Of a stretch of 64,000 nt of DNA, positions 47,612-57,134 are shown in pieces. The position numbers and the translations under genes are program-made. This DNA comes from Gloeocapsa sp. PCC 7428. GTDB taxonomy: Bacteria > Cyanobacteriota > Cyanobacteriia > Cyanobacteriales > Chroococcidiopsidaceae. The notes beneath the pieces were generated by a model that was not told the DNA's origin, made no database searches, and worked only from the letters and a program-made list of their open reading frames with translations. The DNA is taken from assembly GCF_000317555.1 (NCBI RefSeq), contig NC_019745.1, forward strand, positions 4,840,001 through 4,904,000, in the 5' to 3' direction. How positions within the stretch are numbered: position 1 is the stretch's first letter; each line of letters opens with the position of its first letter.

Positions 47612-49798
47612 ATGGAATCTAGGGAATCTACTGGAGGGTTCCAACGTTACTGGCGCATCCTCAAGCGGCAGTGGCTACCTTCCTCGGTTGCATTTGGATC
47701 AGTTCTTTCGCTATTTATGCTGGGCTTGATACTCCAAAAGCCGCAATACATTGCGGAAGGAAAACTCTTGTTTAGAAGAGGAAATGCAACTTCTTCAATT
47801 ACTGGCGTAGAAACAAACATTGGACAATTAGATCCTCTGCAACAGCAAAATAATCCTCTAGATACAGAGGCAGAAATTATTCGTTCGGTACAAGTTGCCG
47901 AAAAAGCATTGCAAAGATTGGATCTTAGAGATGCAAATGGTAATCCCCTGAGATTGAATCAGTTTCTGAATAATCTCAATGTGAGTAACATTCGGGGTAC
48001 GGATATCTTGCAAATCTCTTATCAAGATCGCAATCCAGAAACTGCTGTTGCTGTTGTCAATACCCTGATGGCGGTATATTTAGAAAATAATTTTCTCAGT
48101 AGCCGCACAGAAGCCGTAGCCGCGCGCGAGTTTATTGAAAATCAAATCCCTAGAGCCAGAGAAACCCTCAACCAAGCAGAATTAGCATTGCGATCGTTCA
48201 AAGAAGAAAACAAAATCGTTGCCGCAGAAGAAGAACGCCGCGCTGCCGTTGATATCAATACTGAACTGCAAAAACAAATTAACGCGACACAAACGCAACT
48301 CGCCGATGCCAAAGCGCAGTCAGCACTTTTACAAAAAGAGTTAGGCAGAGATCTAACAACCGCAGGTGTAGAGACATCGATTAGCCAGACTCCTGGAGTA
48401 CAAGAGTTACTCAAAGAAATTCAACAGGTAGAAGCGCAAATCGTTACGGATGAAAGCCGTTTTCGCGAAGATCATCCTACCCTTGTCGCGCTGCGATCGC
48501 GCAAAGCTGACTTAGAGCGTTTATTACAACAACGAACGCAACGTGCTGTTAATACTAACCTGCAACAAGCAACTAATGGACAAATTAGCCCGTACGAGCA
48601 AAACTTGACACAGCAATTGGCAAATTCAGAAGCAAGACGTTTAGGTTTAAGCAGTCAACTCTCGGCTTTATCCGAACTACAAGCACAATATACGCAAAAA
48701 CTCAACAACGTTCCGCAGTTAGAACAAAGGCAGCGCGAATTAGAACGCGAGTTAGAAGCAGCACAATCGGCATATTCATTACTATCGCAAAAATTACAGG
48801 AAAGTCGCATCGCCGAAAATCAGAAAGTAGGTAATGCACGGGTAATCGCCGCCGCTACAATTCCCGATGAACCTGTCAATTCGCGTCAGCCTTTATTTAT
48901 TGTTACCGGATTACTCGTCAGTGGTGCGTTTGCGATCGCTACAGCTTTGTTACTCGAAGCCAGAGATAAATCGCTGCAAACTGTAGAGCAAGCAAAGCAA
49001 GTTTTAGGCTTTACACCTTTAGGCGTGATTCCCATTTCTAAGAACTCGGAAAGTCCCTCAATTGCTGGAGAGTCAGAAACCTACACCCCAGGAATGCTGC
49101 AAGCTGCACCGCGTTCTCCAATGAGTGCTGCATATCGAATGCTGCAAGCGAATTTGATGTTTTTGAGTTCTGATAAACAAATTAAAGTTGTTGTCGTTAC
49201 AAGTTCAGTTCCCCAAGAAGGTAAATCAACTGTCTCTGCAAACTTAGCCGCGTCAATGGCGCAATTAGGACGAAGAGTACTCCTGGTTGATGCTGATATG
49301 CTTCGCCCTACGCAGCATCAAATTTGGGAACTACCAAATCAGTCAGGTTTGAGTAATCTGTTAGTTGGACAGGTAGAGTTTCCTGCGGTTGTCAAGCAAG
49401 TTATCGACAATATCCATGTCTTGACTGCGGGATCTACACCGCCTAATCCAGTAGCCTTACTCGAATCGCAGCGCATGGCTAACCTAGCAACGATGTTTTC
49501 TGAGAATTATGATTTTACAATTATTGATACTCCGGCGTTAAATGTCGATGCGATCGCACCGATTTTAGGCAAAATGGCTGATGGTGTTTTACTCGTTGTC
49601 CGTCCTGGAGTCGTTGATTCGGCAAGTGCAACTTTTGCTAAAGAGTTTCTCGCACAATCTGGACAGCACGTCCTCGGACAAGTCATCAATGGTGTGATTC
49701 CAGAAAACGAACCGCACAGCTACTACTACTTTTCCCAGGAATACTACAACGGCGATACAACGCGACAAACGGTGTCGCAGCACAGCCATAAAAGATAA
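47612..49798 (+). CDS. wzc: polysaccharide co-polymerase/tyrosine autokinase, Wzc-like
   Basis: A 728-residue bacterial tyrosine kinase that controls chain length and export of exopolysaccharide at the inner membrane. The Wzz domain lies between two membrane helices (24-43 and 428-449), with long coiled coils at about 180-240 and 325-400. The cytoplasmic kinase has Walker A SSVPQEGKST (531-540), Walker A' VLLVDADM (556-563) and Walker B FTIIDTPA (635-642). The C-terminus carries the autophosphorylation tyrosine cluster SYYYFSQEYY (703-712). It opens the exopolysaccharide locus and is convergent with the aminotransferase gene. Confidence 0.92.
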   Translation: MESRESTGGFQRYWRILKRQWLPSSVAFGSVLSLFMLGLILQKPQYIAEGKLLFRRGNATSSITGVETNIGQLDPLQQQNNPLDTEAEIIRSVQVAEKALQRLDLRDANGNPLRLNQFLNNLNVSNIRGTDILQISYQDRNPETAVAVVNTLMAVYLENNFLSSRTEAVAAREFIENQIPRARETLNQAELALRSFKEENKIVAAEEERRAAVDINTELQKQINATQTQLADAKAQSALLQKELGRDLTTAGVETSISQTPGVQELLKEIQQVEAQIVTDESRFREDHPTLVALRSRKADLERLLQQRTQRAVNTNLQQATNGQISPYEQNLTQQLANSEARRLGLSSQLSALSELQAQYTQKLNNVPQLEQRQRELERELEAAQSAYSLLSQKLQESRIAENQKVGNARVIAAATIPDEPVNSRQPLFIVTGLLVSGAFAIATALLLEARDKSLQTVEQAKQVLGFTPLGVIPISKNSESPSIAGESETYTPGMLQAAPRSPMSAAYRMLQANLMFLSSDKQIKVVVVTSSVPQEGKSTVSANLAASMAQLGRRVLLVDADMLRPTQHQIWELPNQSGLSNLLVGQVEFPAVVKQVIDNIHVLTAGSTPPNPVALLESQRMANLATMFSENYDFTIIDTPALNVDAIAPILGKMADGVLLVVRPGVVDSASATFAKEFLAQSGQHVLGQVINGVIPENEPHSYYYFSQEYYNGDTTRQTVSQHSHKR

Positions 49799-49808
49799 AT
49801 TGGAGCTA

Positions 49809-50936
49809 TCAGCGTTGGTGAAGTGCAGCGATCGCCTGAATCACGCGTTCTAATTCTTCAAGAGTTAAATTAGAACCGGATGGCAAACATAAACCGTTGT
49901 TAAACAAATCTTCAGCGATCGCGCCACCAATGCACTCACATTCGCTAAATACTGGTTGCAGGTGTAACGGCTTCCAGACTGGGCGAACTTCGATTTGTTG
50001 TTGCGCTAGTGCTACACGAATTTGCTCGCGATCGACTCCAAACGCATTAGCATCAACTGTCAAACAAGTTAACCAGCGCGTCGCACGTCCAAAAGCAGCT
50101 TCTGGCATAAATTCAATCCCAGGTAAGCCCAACGCCTGCTGATAAGCGGCAAAATTACGCCGTCGGGCAGCGACGCGTTCTGCTAAAACTTGCAGTTGTC
50201 CGCGCCCGATTCCGGCTAAAACATTACTCAAGCGGTAGTTGTAACCAATTTCCGAGTGCTGGTAGTGGGGTGCAGGATCTCTCGCTTGTGTTGCTAAAAA
50301 ACGCGCTTTGGCGACTAAATCAGCGTCTTCAGACACTAACATTCCCCCGCCAGAGGTTGTGATAATTTTGTTGCCATTAAATGAAAAAATCCCAATTCGC
50401 CCAAATGTTCCTGGCGATCGCCCTTTGTACGTCGCACCCAACGCCTCCGCAGCATCTTCAATCAGCGGAATTTCGTACTCGTTACACACCTCAACGATTG
50501 GAGCGAGATCTGCACTTTGTCCGTAAAGATGGACAACAACGACAGCTTTAGGTAACTTTCCCCGATGCGCTTGCTTTGCTAAAGTTTCCCGCAACAAATC
50601 GGGATTCATATTCCACGAAGTGCGATCGCTATCGATAAATATCGGTTTTGCTCCCAAATAAGTAATCGGGCTTGCTGTTGCAATAAATGTGAGTGTCGAG
50701 CAAATCACTTCATCCCCTGGTTCAATCCCCACAAGTCGCAATGCTAGATGCAACGCTGCGGTTCCAGAACTAACCGCCGCCGCATGACTTGCGCCAATCG
50801 TTTGACAGAATTCTTGCTCAAACGCATCAACGTGCGGGCCCACAGGCGCAATCCAATTCGTCTCAAAAGCTTCTCTAACGAACTCTAGTTCGCGATCGCC
50901 CATGTGTGGTGTCGAAAGGAGAATTGGTTTAATCAC
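49809..50936 (-). CDS. DegT/DnrJ/EryC1 family aminotransferase
   Basis: PLP-dependent sugar aminotransferase, 375 residues, making an amino sugar nucleotide for the exopolysaccharide. AAVSSGTAALHLALRLVGI near 54 binds PLP phosphate, EDAAEALGATYKGR near 158 has the PLP-stacking Asp, and FSFNGNKIITTSGGG near 179 has the Schiff-base lysine (NK). RLSNVLAGIGRGQL near 231 is typical. The GTG at 50936 is used as start; MGDRELEFVREAFETNWI follows closely, as in relatives (PxxxxxE). The 4-keto sugar substrate is unknown. Ends ten bases from the convergent Wzc-like gene. Confidence 0.88.
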   Translation of the reverse strand: MIKPILLSTPHMGDRELEFVREAFETNWIAPVGPHVDAFEQEFCQTIGASHAAAVSSGTAALHLALRLVGIEPGDEVICSTLTFIATASPITYLGAKPIFIDSDRTSWNMNPDLLRETLAKQAHRGKLPKAVVVVHLYGQSADLAPIVEVCNEYEIPLIEDAAEALGATYKGRSPGTFGRIGIFSFNGNKIITTSGGGMLVSEDADLVAKARFLATQARDPAPHYQHSEIGYNYRLSNVLAGIGRGQLQVLAERVAARRRNFAAYQQALGLPGIEFMPEAAFGRATRWLTCLTVDANAFGVDREQIRVALAQQQIEVRPVWKPLHLQPVFSECECIGGAIAEDLFNNGLCLPSGSNLTLEELERVIQAIAALHQR

Positions 50937-51058
50937 GACTTGGCTTGATTGTTATGTACGAGTGGTTGACTAAGTTAAGTTAACAAATCCTGACATTTTG
51001 GCTTAAGAGAGCCTAGAATCCATGATAGGCAATATCAGCACAACTTAAGGAGAAATCA

Positions 51059-51910
51059 GTGCAAGCGCGAGAAGTTGCCGCAGCAAGTATTGTATCGATG
51101 ACCGAAATAGAAATGGCTAGCTGGCGTCGCCAGCAGGGTTTTCACATCATCTCGCATCGCGATCGTTACTGGGAAAGAATACGCCCTGGCTTCTATCAAC
51201 CCGTCCACTTGCTTGCGCGCTTGAGTGCTGAACAGGCGACAAAGCCGACGCAATGGTGTTGGGGATTTCGGGCAGCTTTAAGCGAGGCTGATTCCGTAAT
51301 GAGTAATGGTTCAATTCCCGTTCATATTTTATCGGATCTTCATAGCTACGATCTGCAAAACTTTTCGTCAAATCGGCGGCATAATCTGCGTCGGTGTCAA
51401 AAACGAACTAAAATTATCGAACTCACTAACCCCACGATCTTACAAAACCAAGGATACGAAGTTGTTTCTTCGGCAGCAAAGCGAACTCAATATTTAAAAG
51501 CCCCTTCGCGGCAGGAATACGTTGTCAACCTTACCAATTACATCGATCCTCAGCATCGGTTAGTTCTCGCAGGTATCATTGGCGATCGACTTGGTGGATA
51601 CATTAGTGGCTATGCTGTTGACGGGGTAGCCTACTTTGAAAACCTCTATGTTGCGACTGAAGCGTTGATAACTAATATCAATAGTGGACTTATTTATGAA
51701 TTCGTACAAGTTTGTCGTCGCAGTGGCAAAATTCATGAGGTTGTCAACGGTCTACATTCGCGTGAGGATCAAGCGCTATGTGTTTACAAAGATAGTATAG
51801 GATTTCCGGTAAAACATATTCCGGCTTATGTAGGCTTGAATTCAATTGTTAGCAGCTTCATCCGCCAGCGCTATCCCCATGTATACTATCGCTTGACTGG
51901 GAACGAATAA
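51059..51910 (+). CDS. FemAB/GNAT-like acyltransferase
   Basis: A 283-residue protein. The start at GTG 51059 is well supported by AAGGAG six bases upstream. The N-terminal half has WRRQQGFHIISHRDRYWERI, then NFSSNRRHNLRRCQKRTKI near 100-118, equivalent to the basic RxNxRRxxK region before the GNAT core in FemAB-like proteins. The second half (HRLVLAGIIGDRLGGYISGY, then NSGLIYEFVQVCRRSG) looks like a GNAT acetyltransferase core. It is the only plus-strand gene inside the exopolysaccharide locus besides the Wzc-like gene. It probably modifies the glycan or a cell-wall component. Confidence 0.6.
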   Translation: MQAREVAAASIVSMTEIEMASWRRQQGFHIISHRDRYWERIRPGFYQPVHLLARLSAEQATKPTQWCWGFRAALSEADSVMSNGSIPVHILSDLHSYDLQNFSSNRRHNLRRCQKRTKIIELTNPTILQNQGYEVVSSAAKRTQYLKAPSRQEYVVNLTNYIDPQHRLVLAGIIGDRLGGYISGYAVDGVAYFENLYVATEALITNINSGLIYEFVQVCRRSGKIHEVVNGLHSREDQALCVYKDSIGFPVKHIPAYVGLNSIVSSFIRQRYPHVYYRLTGNE

Positions 51911-51915
51911 CGCTT

Positions 51916-52569
51916 TTACGTTGCTGCTTGATCCTGATTTTGTCCTTGAAATTCTTCGCACGTAGCACAACCTTGTTGAGTAATACCTTCACGCTGTATG
52001 ACTTTCCACACCGTCAGCGCAAGAATTTTGAGATCGAGCCACAAACTCCAATTATCAACGTACCAAACATCGAGTTTGAATCTTTCTTCCCAAGAAAGTG
52101 TATTTCGTCCATTGATTTGTGCTAAACCAGTGATACCAGGCTTAACCTCATGACGACGCGATTGCTCAGGAGTGTAACGCTCAAGGTATTTAACAAGTAA
52201 CGGGCGGGGACCAACAATGCTCATATCGCCTTTAAGCACATTCCACAGTTGTGGTAACTCGTCTAAACTCGTGCGGCGTAAAAATTGCCCGATTGGCGTT
52301 AGACGTTGTTCATCAGGAAGCAAGTTTCCTTGAACATCACAGGCGTTTGACATCGAGCGAAACTTGTAGAAGTTAAAAATTTTGCCATCTTTACCAGGGC
52401 GCGGCTGCGTGAAAAAAATTGGTTGCCCAATCTGAGTAACAATCGCGATCGCCACTCCCAACATAACCGGAGACAACAAACTTAAAGCAATAATTGCCGC
52501 GATCTTATCTATTAAAGATTTTCCTATACGGCTTAAATAATAAAGATAACTAGATGTCTTACTCTTCAT
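51916..52569 (-). CDS. initiating sugar-phosphate transferase (undecaprenyl-phosphate), WbaP/WcaJ C-terminal type
   Basis: A 217-residue monotopic phosphoglycosyl transferase that starts repeat-unit synthesis by moving a sugar-phosphate onto undecaprenyl phosphate. The re-entrant helix is near 22-45 (AAIIALSLLSPVMLGVAIAI), followed by FFTQPRPGKDGKIFNFYKFR near 53-72, FLRRTSLDELPQLWNVLKGD near 93-112 with the catalytic Asp-Glu, MSIVGPRPLL, and KPGITGLAQINGRNTLSW. It corresponds to the catalytic half only, as in PglC-like small enzymes. It is convergent with the FemAB-like gene, five bases apart. Confidence 0.93.
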   Translation of the reverse strand: MKSKTSSYLYYLSRIGKSLIDKIAAIIALSLLSPVMLGVAIAIVTQIGQPIFFTQPRPGKDGKIFNFYKFRSMSNACDVQGNLLPDEQRLTPIGQFLRRTSLDELPQLWNVLKGDMSIVGPRPLLVKYLERYTPEQSRRHEVKPGITGLAQINGRNTLSWEERFKLDVWYVDNWSLWLDLKILALTVWKVIQREGITQQGCATCEEFQGQNQDQAAT

Positions 52570-52665
52570 CCGTAATCCACTCTTTTTAGAAAATCAACGC
52601 ATACCATTTTGTTAAGCTGATCAGCTTAATACTAAACAAAACAACCGCCTAAGAAAACAATTTTT

Positions 52666-53433
52666 TCAATTTTTTTGACAAACACAGTAAAGCATTCCTT
52701 TAAGCGGTTCATCAACTAAACTTTCATGCGATGCGTACATTTGTCGCTGTTGCATTTGATAGCTAGAGCCAATTGCTATTATTGTAAAACCTACTGTAGT
52801 TAAAGCTTGAACTGCCTCGTGTAGACTATACCAATACATATAAGGTTTGCGATCGCATAGCGCATTCCAGTTAGGTCTTCCACCTAATTTTAGCCAAGGA
52901 AGGTAGTGCAGTGAATGATGCGAACCACGCAGCTTTCTAGTTGTATTGAGATACATTAAAAATGGCAAGTATTTAACGCTGTGCATTCTCGAATCAAGGC
53001 AAAGAAACGAAAACAAACCGATTCCTTGCTTTTTTAAAACTCGGTATGCTTGCTGAATTGCCTTGCTTCTTCCAACTCTATCTTCAATGGAACTTATAAT
53101 TTGCTGCAAATAAATAATTTGATCGAAGCTAGAATCTGCATACTTTAATTGTGTTGCATCCTGCACTGCAAAACAAACACTAGATTCAGAATCTTTTTGT
53201 TGAGCTTGCTCAATATACTCAGGCATATAATCATAGCCGTAGAGGGACTTAAATCCCATTTTTTTCATTTCTAATAAAATTCTACCGCCTCCAGTACCTG
53301 CTTCTAGCGTTTTTCCTTCTTTACTTAAATAAGTTTCTATAAGATACTTTTCCTCATCAAGTAGATTTTCTCCGTACGCCCAAGCGTCAAATTCTACAGT
53401 ACTGTATATTTGTTTATTGTTAACTGGTGACAT
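52666..53433 (-). CDS. class I SAM-dependent methyltransferase
   Basis: A 255-residue Rossmann-fold methyltransferase. Motif I is TLEAGTGGGRILLEM near 38, motif II acidic end is SLYGYDYMPEYIEQA near 59, motif III is VQDATQLKYADSSFDQIIYL near 90, and a later GIGLFSFLCLDSR near 137 marks strand 5. The substrate is unknown; its place in the locus suggests methylation of a sugar or of the glycan's end. Two basic histidine-rich stretches (RGSHHSLHYLP) follow the core. Confidence 0.8.
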   Translation of the reverse strand: MSPVNNKQIYSTVEFDAWAYGENLLDEEKYLIETYLSKEGKTLEAGTGGGRILLEMKKMGFKSLYGYDYMPEYIEQAQQKDSESSVCFAVQDATQLKYADSSFDQIIYLQQIISSIEDRVGRSKAIQQAYRVLKKQGIGLFSFLCLDSRMHSVKYLPFLMYLNTTRKLRGSHHSLHYLPWLKLGGRPNWNALCDRKPYMYWYSLHEAVQALTTVGFTIIAIGSSYQMQQRQMYASHESLVDEPLKGMLYCVCQKN

Positions 53434-53487
53434 GGCTAAGTTGTTAACTAATCGACGTTCAATTATTTAGTTTTTGCAATTGTTTTC

Positions 53488-54603
53488 TTAAATACAAGTT
53501 GCTCGATAAGCAGGGAAAAAGTCAGAATTTAGTAACTCTGTAACCGAAGTACCCAAGGCTTTCGCGCGCACTTGCACTAAGTTGTCGTAGTTTTTCTGAT
53601 CCACAACTAAACGAATAGTCGAGAAAGGATGTCTTTGTTTAGAAAAGCCAGCTTTAAAATGGTACAAACTATCTTTTGCGCCTCCAACTCCTCCACCAAG
53701 GTGCAAAAATTCGTTACCGCGTTCTTTTGCCCAAGTACGAACATAATCAAACATAAGTTTACTTGGTGCTTGTTTTAAAAAAGCTGATTTTGTTCCGCCT
53801 AAGTGATACTGAACTATGCCACAAGCTTCAGTAAATATGCCACCACAAATGATTTCATCATTTAATTCCACAACACACAAGTGTAAATTATCCTTTAATG
53901 CTTGCGATAGTTGAATAAAGTAATCTCTGCCAAAGTAGTAAGACTGTGTTGCACCTACGCGATCCATCGTTTGTTCGTAAAGATCGATAAAAATATCAAT
54001 GTATTCTGCAAACGGTACTATTTTGGCTGTCATTCCAATACGTTTAGTTTTGTTGATTTTATTGCGATGTTCTGGGCGGGTTTGATGCCATATTTCTGCC
54101 AGCGATAGTTTTAAATCAACTGAAACAGTTTCACCGTTGAGTTTACAGCATGGATATTCCAAATTTTGATTGAGTATGGGGTGAAGGCGCACAAAAGCTG
54201 AACAGACTTTTTTATGAGATAGCTGGTGAACAAACCCCTCAAAAGCGGTATTAAGAAATTCTGGTGTGCTAGCTGCATCGTTGAGTAGAATTCCTGGGTA
54301 GCCGTAAGGAGAGATGATATCAAAAACTTCTACTTCAAGCTGATGTGCAAATAGAGCATGACACGAGCGTAACAAATAAGGAACGAAGAAGACTTTATCA
54401 CCTTCAGTAATCAAAATAGCTTCAGCAATAGCATTAATTCTTTGTGCTTCCAAAGCTACGTATTCAGGTAGATGATAAATATCGTGACGTAAGTTATCTA
54501 AAGTCAGTCTCCACAAAGGATTTGTCAAGTCAAGAACTTGACAATTTATTGATTTATTCAATGATAAAGGGTTTTGCGTTTGAGCCTTGTAGCAGCTTTT
54601 CAT
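53488..54603 (-). CDS. FemAB-like protein (GNAT_acetyltransf_6/BioF2 type)
   Basis: A 371-residue protein with two tandem GNAT-like halves. The second half has the basic TRPEHRNKINKTKRIGM near 180, an acidic helix IDLYEQTMDRVGATQSYYFG near 210, ELNDEIICGGIFTEACG near 253, YHLGGTKSAFLKQAPSKLMF near 275 and FLHLGGGVGGAKDSLYHFK near 305, all hallmarks of the FemAB-like family found in exopolysaccharide clusters. Members transfer aminoacyl or acyl groups to cell-wall or glycan acceptors; the substrate is not known here. Confidence 0.75.
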   Translation of the reverse strand: MKSCYKAQTQNPLSLNKSINCQVLDLTNPLWRLTLDNLRHDIYHLPEYVALEAQRINAIAEAILITEGDKVFFVPYLLRSCHALFAHQLEVEVFDIISPYGYPGILLNDAASTPEFLNTAFEGFVHQLSHKKVCSAFVRLHPILNQNLEYPCCKLNGETVSVDLKLSLAEIWHQTRPEHRNKINKTKRIGMTAKIVPFAEYIDIFIDLYEQTMDRVGATQSYYFGRDYFIQLSQALKDNLHLCVVELNDEIICGGIFTEACGIVQYHLGGTKSAFLKQAPSKLMFDYVRTWAKERGNEFLHLGGGVGGAKDSLYHFKAGFSKQRHPFSTIRLVVDQKNYDNLVQVRAKALGTSVTELLNSDFFPAYRATCI

Positions 54604-54788
54604 TTGAATCTGCTCACTGCGATCGCAGTAAATTGATATTTTTCTCTCAAGTTGTAAATATTTTAACTAATTATGTATCTCTGGCTTCTCCACATTGTTG
54701 CTGTGATAAGAATTTTCGATTTTAAAGCGTCATAGCGATACATATCTAAGATGATAAATAAATTAAGTTTGAGCGCAAGGAGTTGAGT

Positions 54789-54887
54789 GTGCTGCAAGCA
54801 TTAAAGATGCGGCGATCGCCTCCTAAACCGCCCAAAACTAGGGAACTTCAGATCGCTATAGAAATTCATAACAGGGCTTCAGCGTAG
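54789..54887 (+). CDS. possible 32-residue small ORF
   Basis: A GTG-led frame with an excellent ribosome binding site: AAGGAG at 54777-54782, six bases before the start. It would encode 32 residues, basic and proline-rich in the middle (MRRSPPKPPKTRELQ), and it overlaps the 3' end of the convergent glycosyltransferase gene by 22 bases. Nothing similar is known to me. The length makes chance quite possible, and only the spacing of the Shine-Dalgarno sequence speaks for it. Confidence 0.25.
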   Translation: MLQALKMRRSPPKPPKTRELQIAIEIHNRASA

Positions 54888-55993
54888 AGTTTTTCATGCA
54901 TGGCAATAATTTGGCGTAAGTCATAATTAGTCATGCGATCGCGTCCTTTCTTGCCTAAATTTTGTGCAGCTTGCGGATGTTCCAATACCCAATTCATTAC
55001 CCGTGCGATTTCGGTAATGTCTCCTAGCGGAACTAAAAGTTCCGATGTCAATAAATCTTGAATACCTCTAATTTGTGTACCAATAACCGGAACCTCTAAG
55101 CTGAGAGACTCCATCACGCTTCGGGGTAATCCTTCTTGCGCTGACACAAGTACGGTTGCGACTGAAGCGCGAATTAAAACTGGAATATCGCGTCGCAAAC
55201 CAAGAAAATGAACGCGTTCAGCAATTCCCAACTCAGTAGCTAAACTTTGCATCTGTGATTGTAATACTCCTGTACCTGCTAATGCTAGGTGGGCGTGTGG
55301 TTTCAACAAAGCAAAGGCTTGGAGAAGATCGCAATGACGCTTGCGCGGAATAAATTCTGCAATTGACAAAAAGAGTGGATTTTCTGGCGTTAGCCCTAAT
55401 TCTTCGCGTAGCTGTATAACATCAGTGTGAGCAACTGCTTGCGGACTATAGTACTTTGTATCAACCCCAATTCCTGGCATATAGCGGATTTTTGCCGCAG
55501 GCACAATTTGGTACTGCTTGGCAGCTTGTTCGTCTTCACGATTAATAACGATAAGATAATCTGTCCAGCGCCCCGCCAGTTTTTCTAGTGTCAGAAAGAT
55601 CGTATTTTTGACTGACGATCCACCACGGTAGAAGTGGAAACCATGCGCTGTGTAAATGACTTTTGGTTTTGTTGAGTTTTGCCAACGATTGATCGTATAA
55701 CGCGTAACAAACGCCGCAACTGGTGTATGAACGTGGACGAAATCGTAATTTTGTTGCGCCAGAACTTGCTGAATTTGGCGCGGTGCATCGATGAAATTGC
55801 GTGGATTGAGGGGGTTGCGCGACCACTCAACATCCCAAACGCGATCGCACGCCGTTGTACACTCAGAACAGTCGGTAATTCCCTGTGCCATAGCATCGAC
55901 TTGCCAACCTTGGGCGCGAAAATGCGCAATATACGGTAGAAGAAACGCGCGTACGGTAGCTGGAATCGTCGTAACTATCAAAAGTTTAGGCAT
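54866..55993 (-). CDS. family 4 glycosyltransferase
   Basis: Retaining GT-B glycosyltransferase, 375 residues from the ATG at 55993; a longer frame from 56032 is less likely since MPKLLIVTTIPATVRAF is the natural family start. Residues near 105 (YTAHGFHFYRGG) and 112-135 match the EpsF/GalNAc-transferase-like group. GLTPENPLFLSIAEFIPRKR near 209-228 starts the C-terminal nucleotide-binding domain. The EX7E motif region is SAQEGLPRSVMESLSLEVPV near 300. It overlaps the next gene upstream by eight bases. Confidence 0.85.
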   Translation of the reverse strand: MPKLLIVTTIPATVRAFLLPYIAHFRAQGWQVDAMAQGITDCSECTTACDRVWDVEWSRNPLNPRNFIDAPRQIQQVLAQQNYDFVHVHTPVAAFVTRYTINRWQNSTKPKVIYTAHGFHFYRGGSSVKNTIFLTLEKLAGRWTDYLIVINREDEQAAKQYQIVPAAKIRYMPGIGVDTKYYSPQAVAHTDVIQLREELGLTPENPLFLSIAEFIPRKRHCDLLQAFALLKPHAHLALAGTGVLQSQMQSLATELGIAERVHFLGLRRDIPVLIRASVATVLVSAQEGLPRSVMESLSLEVPVIGTQIRGIQDLLTSELLVPLGDITEIARVMNWVLEHPQAAQNLGKKGRDRMTNYDLRQIIAMHEKLYAEALL

Positions 55994-57134
55994 ACAAAGC
56001 TTGATATTGTGCGACAACCATATCGAGGGCAAAATTTTCTTGAACTCTTGTTCTTGCTGCTTTTCCTAAAGCGGTTCTAGCTGTTGTTCCAAGTACTATC
56101 AATTCTTGCCAAGCATCCGCCAGGGCTTGAGGATTTTTTGGTGGTACGACTATTCCTGTATCGCCGACAATCCACTTAGAATCGCCGACATCGGTCACAA
56201 CACACGGTATACCACACGCCATCGCCTCACCAATTACTAAAGGAAATGCCTCACCGTAGGCAGATGCCAAAGTTGCAATATCGAGAGCCGCCATGAGCTG
56301 CGGAATATCACTGCGTTCACCTAAAAGATGAACTTGAGACAGCCCTAAGTTATCAATAAGTTGTTGCAAGTTTTGGTTTTTGGGAGTGATATCAGTACCA
56401 GCTAACAAAAAATGAACATTTGCATATTTCTTAGTCAGAAGTGCGGCTGCATGAAAAAAATTTGCATGATCTTTCATCGGATGATAACGACAGAACAATC
56501 CGATTAATAACGTGTCCGCAGCTAATCCTAAACTCGTGCGAACTTCTGATCTCGCCTCACATGAAGGTTGAAACTGTATTGTATCAAAACCATTAGGAAT
56601 GACGCAGCTATTGTACGGACAATATCCTAATGCCGCGTGCTGCGCTTTGCTTGTCTGAGAGACAAAAACTACCTTTTTGGGTAAGTGAGATATTTTGGCG
56701 CTCAATTTGACGATTGCTTGTGTCATTTGTTTTTCAGCATCGAGTTGCGCAATCGAGTGATGAATTCCCCAAATGACTGGTACTTTTGGCAAGAAAAAAC
56801 GACTAGCAAATTGCGCGGCCAAATTGCCATGATACATCCACCCTTGAATTAAACTGGGTTGCAATCGACGTACAGTGCGAATTAATTTCCAGAGAATATC
56901 GGGTGTCGGTAACATTCCTGGCTGCATACCTAGTGTATAGACAGGAATATCTAATACTGAAATGCGATCGCCTAACGTACCGCGATCCATCAAGGAAACA
57001 ACGACTGGCTTAAACTTGACTTGATCTGTTCTGGATAACAAGTTATAAAGCACTGTTTCTGCACCACCAGTAGATAGCCCAGTAATGATATGCACTATAA
57101 CTTTTTGATCGTTTGTATCAATCAGCATATTCAT
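55986..57134 (-). CDS. family 4 glycosyltransferase
   Basis: GT-B fold glycosyltransferase of 382 residues. The N-terminal glycine-rich loop is IITGLSTGGAETVLYNLL near 11-28. WGIHHSIAQLDAEKQ near 121 is a typical acceptor-side loop, LIGLFCRYHPMKDHANFFHA near 210 begins the donor-binding domain, and the EX7E motif is SAYGEAFPLVIGEAMACGIP near 293. It would add one sugar to the lipid-linked repeat unit on the cytoplasmic side. It overlaps the Wzy-like gene by four bases and the next glycosyltransferase gene by eight, so the three are translationally coupled. Confidence 0.9.
   Translation of the reverse strand: MNMLIDTNDQKVIVHIITGLSTGGAETVLYNLLSRTDQVKFKPVVVSLMDRGTLGDRISVLDIPVYTLGMQPGMLPTPDILWKLIRTVRRLQPSLIQGWMYHGNLAAQFASRFFLPKVPVIWGIHHSIAQLDAEKQMTQAIVKLSAKISHLPKKVVFVSQTSKAQHAALGYCPYNSCVIPNGFDTIQFQPSCEARSEVRTSLGLAADTLLIGLFCRYHPMKDHANFFHAAALLTKKYANVHFLLAGTDITPKNQNLQQLIDNLGLSQVHLLGERSDIPQLMAALDIATLASAYGEAFPLVIGEAMACGIPCVVTDVGDSKWIVGDTGIVVPPKNPQALADAWQELIVLGTTARTALGKAARTRVQENFALDMVVAQYQALYA

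Noticed and set aside
55591-55929. 112-codon minus-strand frame inside the glycosyltransferase gene at 54866-55993.
   Set aside because: It shares the strand but uses another frame than the clear GT4 protein, has no domain and no ribosome binding site.
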